A program made the translations under genes and the position numbers. A stretch of DNA of 7,308 nucleotides from Alphaproteobacteria bacterium (GTDB lineage: Bacteria > Pseudomonadota > Alphaproteobacteria > UBA8366 > JADFVY01): assembly GCA_029881615.1 (NCBI GenBank), contig JAOUMF010000090.1, forward strand, positions 1-7,308, given 5' to 3'. The notes beneath the pieces are model-generated. The model saw only the letters and a list, made by a program, of their open reading frames with translations, ran no database searches and was not told the DNA's origin. Positions 1 to 6,120 of the stretch are shown here, piece by piece (position 1 is the first letter of the stretch; every line of letters begins with the position of its first letter).

Positions 1-780
1 GCCCAGCATGGATGCCTTCATTTCGGTCGGCAGGCCTTCGGCAAAGGCCATTTGCTTGTCCTCTATGCCGTCCTCCAGCCGCGCCCCTTTCGCGCGACCA
101 ACGGCGACGGTTTCGGCGATCAGATCGGCGAACAGCCGGCGGGTTTCCGTATCGGCCAGGATTGGCCCGATCGGCATGCGGGTTGCCGCGGTAACGCCCG
201 CAAAAGGCGCCAGGAAGGCGAATTTGCGCCAGATATCGACGGCGATATCGGGCGATATGGTGGCCTCGAATCCGGCCTTCTTACAGGCCGCGTCGAAGGC
301 CTCCAGTCGCGGGCTCGCACGCCCGTCCAGCTCGCCATATTTCAGCCAGGCCATTGTGCCGGTATGGCGGATCACGCCGGGTTCCTCGATCAGGGCGGCG
401 ATCGCGGCGACGCCGCCGACCGCATGTTTGTCGCCCAGCACCGCGGCGACCCGTTCTTCGGCATCGACGCCGTTCTGGAAGCATATCACCGCCGTATCCG
501 GCCCGATCAGCGGCTTGCAGGCCTCGGCCGCCGAATCCACGTCCCACAGCTTGACGCAGAACATCACCACGTCGACCTTGCCGATCATGGCCGGGTCGCT
601 CATCGCCTTGGCGGGATGCACCAGCACGTCGCCGTTCGGGCTGTAGACCCGCAGGCCCTTTTCGCGGATCGCAGCGCCATGCGCGCCGCGCGCGATGAAG
701 GTGACGTCCGCGCCCGATTGCGCCAGTTTGGCACCGAAATACCCGCCGACACCGCCGGCTCCGATGATCGCTATTTTCAT
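1..780 (-). CDS. Ketopantoate reductase (PanE/ApbA) family oxidoreductase, C-terminus cut by window edge
   Basis: The 260 visible residues begin with an NAD(P)-binding Rossmann motif, IIGAGGVGGYFG (residues 5-16), typical of 2-dehydropantoate 2-reductases, which reduce ketopantoate to pantoate with NADPH in pantothenate/CoA synthesis. The family FQNG motif is at 101-104 (N103 aligns with E. coli PanE N98). WRKFAF at 184-189 supplies the catalytic lysine K186 (E. coli K176). ASML at 256-259 matches the substrate-binding serine region. However, the two asparagines that follow the lysine in E. coli PanE (N180, N184) are L190 and A194 here. That pattern, KFxFLAPFAGVTA, is common in paralogues whose substrate is not established, so I do not call it panE. 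The ATG at 780 is chosen because the Rossmann strand starts immediately. The ribosome-binding site is weak (AAGG about 10 nt upstream). Only the last part of the C-terminal helical domain is missing. It lies downstream of the GxxExxY cassette, whose nearer repeat ends 38 bp before its start. The family is certain; the substrate is not. Confidence 0.88.
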   Translation of the reverse strand, partial: MKIAIIGAGGVGGYFGAKLAQSGADVTFIARGAHGAAIREKGLRVYSPNGDVLVHPAKAMSDPAMIGKVDVVMFCVKLWDVDSAAEACKPLIGPDTAVICFQNGVDAEERVAAVLGDKHAVGGVAAIAALIEEPGVIRHTGTMAWLKYGELDGRASPRLEAFDAACKKAGFEATISPDIAVDIWRKFAFLAPFAGVTAATRMPIGPILADTETRRLFADLIAETVAVGRAKGARLEDGIEDKQMAFAEGLPTEMKASMLG

Positions 781-818
781 TATACCGCTGCCTTGCCGGG
801 GTGAGCCAAAAGGGTAGT

Positions 819-845
819 AACCACAGAGACACAGAGACACAGAGA
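819..845 (+). repeat. Left terminal inverted repeat of the GxxExxY cassette
   Basis: A 27-bp sequence starting AACCACAGAG and continuing as two further ACACAGAG units, so the repeat is itself an array of three 8-bp units (the first begins CC instead of AC). It matches 1294-1320 perfectly in inverted orientation. Identity stops sharply on both sides: the next inner bases are ATCTTG here and GAACGA on the other copy. It ends 14 bp before the stop codon of the enclosed gene and 38 bp before the start of the ketopantoate-reductase-like gene. Confidence 0.93.
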
Positions 846-859
846 ATCTTGTCCGAGTT

Positions 860-1264
860 TCAAAGCACGAGCCTCCTGATACCGTCCTTGAGAACGGCTG
901 AATTGAAATTCATGAGCAGACCTGTTCGGATCCCGCTTAGTTTTAGGTAGGTGAGCAATTGCGCATCATGGACGCGCTGCAGAATTTCGACGGTCTTGAG
1001 TTCGATGATCAATTTTTCTTCCACGACAATATCAATTCTGTATCCGCAATCCAGCCGCACTTCCTTGTAGCGGACGGGCAGAGCAACCTGTCTTTTGAAT
1101 GAAATTCCCGCCGTATACAGCTCGTAGCAGAGACATTCCTCGTAAGCGGACTCCAGCAGGCCTGGTCCAAGTTGACGGTGAACCTCAATGCCCGAACCAA
1201 TAACGCGATCGGTAAGGGGATCTCTTTTGCTTCCATCAACCAATCCACTCATCCGCTTTTCCAT
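860..1264 (-). CDS. GxxExxY family protein with PD-(D/E)XK nuclease-like core
   Basis: This 134-residue protein has the family signature GPGLLESAY (G35-x-x-E38-x-x-Y41), preceded by the usual IEVHRQL helix. A PD-(D/E)XK-like core follows: E38 in the first helix, D78 in YRIDIVV, and E88-x-K90 in IIELKTV. A QLLTYLKL helix (residues 102-109) and the ending GIRTGLLMNFN...KDGIRRLVL match family proteins of about 125 residues. These are grouped with PD-(D/E)XK nuclease-superfamily proteins; as far as I know no member's biological role is settled. The ATG at 1264 has no ribosome-binding site, whereas the ATG at 1252 (Met5) has GGAAAAG a few bases upstream and gives 130 residues, nearer to family length, so 1252 may be the true start. 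The gene fills a cassette between 27-bp inverted repeats and ends in TGA 14 bp from the left repeat. Its GC content (about 51%) is below that of its neighbours, suggesting transfer. All putative catalytic residues are intact. Confidence 0.9.
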   Translation of the reverse strand: MEKRMSGLVDGSKRDPLTDRVIGSGIEVHRQLGPGLLESAYEECLCYELYTAGISFKRQVALPVRYKEVRLDCGYRIDIVVEEKLIIELKTVEILQRVHDAQLLTYLKLSGIRTGLLMNFNSAVLKDGIRRLVL

Positions 1265-1293
1265 CCGCCGCCCGGTCCGGGGTTACCTCGTTC

Positions 1294-1320
1294 TCTCTGT
1301 GTCTCTGTGTCTCTGTGGTT
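1294..1320 (-). repeat. Right terminal inverted repeat of the GxxExxY cassette
   Basis: Reads TCTCTGTG units on the plus strand and ends in GGTT; it is the exact reverse complement of 819-845. It lies 29 bp upstream of the longer start (1264) of the enclosed gene and 40 bp past the stop codon of the aspartate aminotransferase gene. Any promoter of the small gene must lie in, or overlap, this repeat and the short stretch 1265-1293, unless it is read through from the aminotransferase gene. Confidence 0.93.
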
Positions 1321-1360
1321 CAACAAAACGGCACGTACCCATGCACGGACATTACTTGTC

Positions 1361-2637
<1,277 letters not shown>

Positions 2638-2659
2638 CGGAGAAGGTATGTTTCCCGGC

Positions 2660-2694
2660 AAAAAAGAACCGCCGGCAAGTTGAGGTGCCGGCGG
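2660..2694 (-). terminator. Rho-independent terminator, minus strand
   Basis: A perfect 8-bp GC stem, CCGCCGGC (2669-2676) and GCCGGCGG (2687-2694), encloses a 10-nt loop. Read on the minus strand, the stem is followed directly by TTCTTTTTT (2668-2660), the U-tract of an intrinsic terminator. There is no T-run on the plus-strand side, so it works in one direction only. It would end transcripts coming from the chemoreceptor gene, whose stop codon is 235 bp upstream, and shield the aminotransferase gene from read-through. Confidence 0.82.
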
Positions 2695-2928
2695 GCAGGG
2701 TTGAACCGAAGGATCAGGTTGTTGGTTCATTATGTGTCGGGCGTCTCAGGGATGCGCCCTCAGTTTCGGTTCTCACGATCTTTTCAACAGGAATCGCTGG
2801 TTCAAATTTTGCGCCCGGCGGCATCTTCTTCGTTATTTGCATGCGATTCGATGTCGTTTGTTTTTCCGAAGAAATTCCTTTTCCGGAGTAAGAAACAAAG
2901 CCCCTGGACCCTTTGCCGAAGCCCACTC

Positions 2929-4713
2929 CTACGCTGCGCGCAGGCCGGCGAGAAACGTATCGAATTCGCCGCGCAGCCGTTCCGACTGCTTGGCGAGTTC
3001 GCCGGAGGATTGCAGCACCTGGGTCGCCGAGGCGCCGGTCGAAGACACCGCCTCCGACACGCCGCCGATGTTGCTGTTGACCTCTTGCGTTCCTTGTGCG
3101 GCTTGCTGGACGTTGCGGGCGATTTCGCGCGTCGAGGCCGCCTGCTCTTCCACCGCCGAGGCAATCGTGGTGGCGATGTCCGACACCTCGGCCACTGTCA
3201 TACGGATCCGTTCGATCGCATCCACCGCATCGGTCGTTTCATTCTGCACCGACAGCACCTGAGCTGAAATCTCCTCGGTCGCCTTTGCCGTCTGGTTGGC
3301 CAGGTTTTTCACTTCCTGGGCCACCACCGCGAAGCCCTTGCCGGCCTCGCCGGCGCGCGCCGCCTCGATCGTGGCGTTGAGCGCCAGAAGGTTGGTCTGG
3401 CCCGCGATGTCGTTGATCAGGGTCACCACCTCGCCGATCTTTTGCGCCGCGTCGGAAAGCCCACGCACCGTCTCGCCCGTCGATTGGGATTCCGCCACAG
3501 CCCGGTCAACCACCTGCTTGGACTGCATCGCCTGACGCCCGATCTCCTGGATCGACGCCGTCAGCTCCTCGGCCGCCGTTGCAACCGTCTGCACGTTGGC
3601 CGAGGTCTGCTCGGCCGCCGAGGCCACCGTCTGCGACTGGCTCGCCGCCTGTTCGGCCATCGCCGAGACGCTCTGCGCCGTCATCTCAAGCTCCGTCGCC
3701 GACGATGACACCACATCGACAACCGACTTGACGCTGTTCTCCAGGTTGTCGGCCATGGCCAGTGTTGCCGCACGGCGTTCCTCTTCCTGGCGTTTCTCCG
3801 CTTCGGCCTGCTCGCGCCGAAGCTGTTCGTTCTCGAGCATCCGCTCCTTGAACATGTTGAAGGCTCGTGCCACCATCCCGATCTCGTCATTGCTGCGAAC
3901 CTCCACAACAACTTCGGTGTTCCCGCTCGCGAGCGCCTCGAGCGCCCGGGTCACGCGACCCAACGGCAATGTCACACTCTGGCGCACAAGCCATACCGCA
4001 ATTGCCACGCCGGCCAGCGCCCCCGCGATTCCCAGCGTCAGCATCATCGTGAATGCCGACTGTTCATGCGCTTCGGCGGTGCGGGCGGACTCGAGCGTGA
4101 ACTGCATCAGTTCTTCCAGAACCTCTTCGAGCGCCCCGTCGACCTTCAGTTCCTCGGCCTCGACCGCCTCCATTTTCGCGATGGCCTCTTCGGCGTTGCC
4201 CGTACGCAACAAAGCGATCAGTTCGCGCGCATGCTCTTCATAGGCCATATGCGCCTTGTCGATCCCGGCGAGCGCGGTCCCAACCTTTTCGAATTCCGCG
4301 CGCTGGTCCGCATCGTCCATCTCCAGCAGGAAGCCGGCGATCATCTCCCTGGCTTCGGCGAATTCGCCGTCGGCCAGTTCGGCGAAGCCATTGAACCGCT
4401 GGACCGTCTCGTCGAACAGGCTGCGCTTCGCATAGTCGCTCTGCATCTCCTCGCCATAGCGCAGCAGGCGCTGCAGCGATACCGCCTGTTCAAGCTGATG
4501 TTCGGTTATCCGGGTCACGAGGCCGGTCAGGGGCAGGTCGTGCTCGGCGATTTCGACCAGTTCGCCCCCGATCCGGTTCATCTGGTACAGGCCGTAGCCG
4601 GCATTTCCCGCCATGACCGCCACCAGTAGCGCGACTATCGCGAGTATCTTGTACAGCACGCTGCCGGTAACTTTGCCGCTGTTATCGTTCTTTATTATTC
4701 CGTTGGTTTGCAT
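2929..4713 (-). CDS. Methyl-accepting chemotaxis protein (transmembrane chemoreceptor)
   Basis: A complete 594-residue inner-membrane receptor that senses ligands and controls the CheA kinase through CheW. A cytoplasmic N-terminus leads to TM1 (about 20-42, [18 protein letters not shown]). A mostly helical, acidic periplasmic sensor follows (about 45-215, consistent with a four-helix bundle; ligand unknown), then TM2 (about 221-243). A HAMP domain spans about 243-295 (P250; DEIG at 276-279), followed by an EK-rich coiled-coil linker and the long antiparallel signalling coiled coil. The kinase-control tip carries the near-invariant [20 protein letters not shown] (436-455). Likely methylation regions include EE pairs at 382-383 and 522-523. 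The protein ends [11 protein letters not shown] with no NWETF-type tether for CheR/CheB. The ATG at 4713 is supported by GGGGG six bases upstream. No che genes are nearby, so it is an orphan receptor locus. A TTAA-N7-TTAAC site upstream suggests CtrA control, and a terminator follows at 2660-2694. Confidence 0.96.
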   Translation of the reverse strand: MQTNGIIKNDNSGKVTGSVLYKILAIVALLVAVMAGNAGYGLYQMNRIGGELVEIAEHDLPLTGLVTRITEHQLEQAVSLQRLLRYGEEMQSDYAKRSLFDETVQRFNGFAELADGEFAEAREMIAGFLLEMDDADQRAEFEKVGTALAGIDKAHMAYEEHARELIALLRTGNAEEAIAKMEAVEAEELKVDGALEEVLEELMQFTLESARTAEAHEQSAFTMMLTLGIAGALAGVAIAVWLVRQSVTLPLGRVTRALEALASGNTEVVVEVRSNDEIGMVARAFNMFKERMLENEQLRREQAEAEKRQEEERRAATLAMADNLENSVKSVVDVVSSSATELEMTAQSVSAMAEQAASQSQTVASAAEQTSANVQTVATAAEELTASIQEIGRQAMQSKQVVDRAVAESQSTGETVRGLSDAAQKIGEVVTLINDIAGQTNLLALNATIEAARAGEAGKGFAVVAQEVKNLANQTAKATEEISAQVLSVQNETTDAVDAIERIRMTVAEVSDIATTIASAVEEQAASTREIARNVQQAAQGTQEVNSNIGGVSEAVSSTGASATQVLQSSGELAKQSERLRGEFDTFLAGLRAA

Positions 4714-4777
4714 CGCTTACCCCCATTCCAGATACCATTTCGACCGTACGCCCGGCGCAAGGCCATATGTTTTTTGA

Positions 4778-4805
4778 GCTTGGCCAATGAGAAATTTGAC
4801 CAAGC
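4778..4805. promoter_or_regulatory. Interrupted palindrome in the chemoreceptor leader (candidate operator or RNA hairpin)
   Basis: The 10-nt arms GCTTGGcCAA (4778-4787) and TTGaCCAAGC (4796-4805) pair at nine of ten positions around an 8-nt centre, TGAGAAAT. The palindrome begins a few bases past the candidate -10 at 4809-4814. It therefore covers the expected transcription start and first bases of the chemoreceptor transcript. A repressor operator or a 5' RNA hairpin are both possible; the A-run that follows on the minus strand rules out a terminator. Confidence 0.4.
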
Positions 4806-4808
4806 AGA

Positions 4809-4848
4809 ATTGTAGGAATACGGCATAAACTCTTAACGCAGAGTTAAC
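4809..4848 (-). promoter_or_regulatory. CtrA-type box overlapping a candidate chemoreceptor promoter
   Basis: Bases 4833-4848 read TTAA-CGCAGAG-TTAAC, an exact match to the full CtrA consensus TTAA-N7-TTAAC; the inverse strand also reads TTAA-N7-TTAA. On the minus strand the promoter-distal to proximal order is box, then a 17-bp spacer, then TACAAT (4814-4809). The -35 position (4837-4832) coincides with one half-site, as in CtrA-activated promoters where the box overlaps -35. The distance to the chemoreceptor ATG is about 120 bp from the box and 95 bp from the -10. CtrA control of motility and chemotaxis genes is well known in several Alphaproteobacteria. Binding is inferred from sequence only. 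Confidence 0.5.
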
Positions 4849-5082
4849 CCGAAATGGTAGTATGATATTGGATGCATACCCCATATAGTGTACACCATGT
4901 GAATATTTCTCATGATTTGGCGGGAAAATGGGCTCACATTCCTTTGGGTCCGCAATTTGGTATCACACTTTTTCGCTACACTTATTTTCGGATATTAATA
5001 ACTTATCTCTGTAAATTAGGGGGTTATTGGGGCTGGGGTGCGTTTCGCACAGATATGGGGGGCGGCCGGCGAGCCGAGATAT

Positions 5083-6003
5083 CTATCGCCGGGCGGTCGC
5101 CGCCGGGCGGCCCTGCGTCGTCGTCAGGTAGAGCCCCGCCGCGATCGCCGCCGCGCCTACGCCGTGATAGGGGAAGACCCGCTCGCCGAGGAAGGCCACG
5201 GCGGCGCCGGTTGCGAACATCGGGATCAGATGGATGAACAGCCCGGCCCTGGTAGGTCCCACGACTTCCACCGCGCGGTTGAAGAAGATGAAGGCGGCGA
5301 CCGAAGCCATCAGGGATACATATGCGACCATGGCCAATGACTGCCAGTCCAGCGGCATGGCGCGAACATTTGCCGTTTCCCACAGATAGGCGGGCAGGAT
5401 GAAAAACACCGCCGGCGCCATGCTGCAAACCAGAACGGTGTTGGGATGCAGATCGGGCGGTCGCCAGCGCACCAGCGTCGAATAAAGCGACCACAGGATC
5501 ATCGCCGCGACTTCCACCAGATCGCCGGGGGCCAGCCCGCGTGACAGTACCGCCATCGGGTCGCCCCGCGTGACGATCGCGGCGACACCGACGAAAGACA
5601 ATATAATGCCGACGCCCTGGCGCGGTGACATCCGATCGCCCCAGAACATCCAGGCCATGATCGGGATCGCCACCGGGGTGATCGCCAGGATCAGCGATAC
5701 GTTTACCGCCGTTGTCAGGTTCAGCGCGGTGTATTGCAGCGAATGGAATGCCGCCATGCCGGTGAAGCCCAGCAGCGCCAGATAGGCCCATTCCCGCCTG
5801 ACCGCCGCCCATTGGGTGCGCACCAATCCGATAGTGAAGGGCAGCAGGATGGCCAGCGCGATCGCCCAGCGCCAGAAGTTCAGCCCGATCGGCGGAATAT
5901 CGGCATGCAGCGCCCGCGCCAGCACGATGTTTCCCGCCCAGAACATCGAGGCCAGGGCCAGAAAGATATATGCGAGCTTGTGCGACGGCAGTTTAGGCGA
6001 CAT
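5083..6003 (-). CDS. EamA-family (DMT superfamily) transporter
   Basis: A complete 306-residue integral membrane protein with about ten predicted hydrophobic segments in two EamA repeats (about 9-145 and 158-295). Such proteins export or import small metabolites and amino-acid-like compounds; the substrate cannot be told here. Family features include the opening FWAGNIVLAR (21-30), WRW (44-46) in the second segment, TAVNVSLILAITPVAIPI (98-115) in the middle of repeat 1, and the conserved P261 and LGERVF (272-277) that introduces the last helix of repeat 2. The tail is short and basic. I chose the ATG at 6003 because the frame further upstream (to a TTG at 6105) adds 34 residues of arginine-rich, non-membrane sequence. 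No good ribosome-binding site precedes 6003. A TCTAAC -10-like element ends nine bases before it, so a leaderless or nearly leaderless transcript is possible. It is divergent from uvrB and is followed by the AT-rich chemoreceptor promoter region. Confidence 0.92.
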   Translation of the reverse strand: MSPKLPSHKLAYIFLALASMFWAGNIVLARALHADIPPIGLNFWRWAIALAILLPFTIGLVRTQWAAVRREWAYLALLGFTGMAAFHSLQYTALNLTTAVNVSLILAITPVAIPIMAWMFWGDRMSPRQGVGIILSFVGVAAIVTRGDPMAVLSRGLAPGDLVEVAAMILWSLYSTLVRWRPPDLHPNTVLVCSMAPAVFFILPAYLWETANVRAMPLDWQSLAMVAYVSLMASVAAFIFFNRAVEVVGPTRAGLFIHLIPMFATGAAVAFLGERVFPYHGVGAAAIAAGLYLTTTQGRPAATARR

Positions 6004-6084
6004 GCGCGCGAGGTTAGAGCAGGCGAACAATCGCCACAATGGGGCTCGTAAGTTGGCCGAAATTAAATGGTCAGCGCGACAACG

Positions 6085-6113
6085 GTGACGCGGGCGCCTG
6101 GCCAACCTATATT
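6085..6113 (+). promoter_or_regulatory. Candidate uvrB promoter, placed for a leaderless transcript
   Basis: GTGACGC starting at 6085 matches six of seven positions of the alphaproteobacterial -35 consensus TTGACGS. Seventeen bases later, TATATT (6108-6113), read as CTATAT, fits the GCTANAWC type of -10. Initiation about seven bases further on falls at 6120-6121, the A of the uvrB ATG. No LexA-type site (GAAC-N7-GAAC or GTTC-N7-GTTC) is visible in the 117-bp region between uvrB and the transporter gene. Confidence 0.5.
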
Positions 6114-6120
6114 GGCGGGT

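Larger units (their letters stand above)
819..1320. mobile_element. 502-bp GxxExxY cassette bounded by perfect 27-bp inverted repeats
   Basis: Bases 819-845 and 1294-1320 are exact reverse complements over 27 bp, and between them lies a single small gene (860-1264, or from 1252) on the minus strand. The enclosed DNA is about 51% GC by hand count, lower than the flanking aminotransferase and reductase genes. This layout of termini plus one gene, sitting neatly between two co-oriented metabolic genes, suggests an inserted unit. No transposase is present, and I see no convincing target-site duplication: the immediate flanks are ...GGGTAGT on the left and CAACAAAA... on the right. It could therefore be a non-autonomous element moved in trans, a repeat-associated cassette spread by recombination, or a gene whose own nuclease-fold product acts on the repeats. 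The repeat structure is seen directly; mobility is inferred. Confidence 0.5.
4714..5082. other. AT-rich intergenic region upstream of the chemoreceptor gene
   Basis: This gap is markedly AT-rich: bases 4781-5040 are about 40% GC by hand count, against clearly higher GC in the genes on each side. It holds the CtrA-type site (4833-4848), a -10 candidate (4809-4814), an interrupted palindrome (4778-4805), a short palindrome GTGTACAC (4888-4895), and a GTGCG-TTT-CGCAC hairpin (5038-5050) between the transporter stop codon and the AT-rich core. A plus-strand open frame starting at 4872 runs antisense into the transporter gene and turns into arginine/proline-rich low-complexity protein, so I do not accept it. 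From about 4850 to 5030 I see no gene or RNA that I can name. Confidence 0.6.

Noticed and set aside
779..784. Perfect TATAAT on the minus strand at the reductase start
   Set aside because: It overlaps the start codon, so transcription would begin inside the coding region. No -35 element is apparent, and it is probably chance.
806..1330. Similar CAAAA-containing flanks on both sides of the cassette as a target-site duplication
   Set aside because: The matches are imperfect and do not abut the repeats at equal distances, so they do not qualify as a duplication.
2695..2800. tRNA-like pieces (GGTTCAA near a CGCCGGCACC end on the minus strand; GGTTCAAAT on the plus strand)
   Set aside because: The T-stem does not pair and no matching acceptor or anticodon arm exists at the right distance. 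The GC stem belongs to the terminator.
2900..2918. CAAAG/CTTTG hairpin followed by TTTC just after the chemoreceptor stop, as an early terminator
   Set aside because: The stem is five mostly weak pairs and the T-run is short. The structure at 2660-2694 is far stronger.
2714..2926. 70-codon minus-strand frame between the chemoreceptor stop and the terminator
   Set aside because: It starts with GTG, with AGGAG directly abutting the start rather than spaced from it. Codons lack the GC-rich third positions of neighbouring genes, and I recognise no motif. It is kept only as a possibility within the 3' region.
5038..5050. GTGCG-TTT-CGCAC hairpin as terminator of the transporter gene
   Set aside because: The stem is perfect but only 5 bp, and it is followed by C-rich sequence without a T-run on the minus strand.
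4872..5237. Plus-strand frame of 121 codons starting in the AT-rich gap
   Set aside because: Its second half is antisense to the transporter gene and becomes arginine/proline-rich, the usual look of an antisense shadow of a GC-rich gene.
6004..6105. 34-residue N-terminal extension of the transporter
   Set aside because: It depends on a TTG start and adds an arginine-rich, non-membrane segment that the family lacks. It would also overlap the uvrB promoter region.
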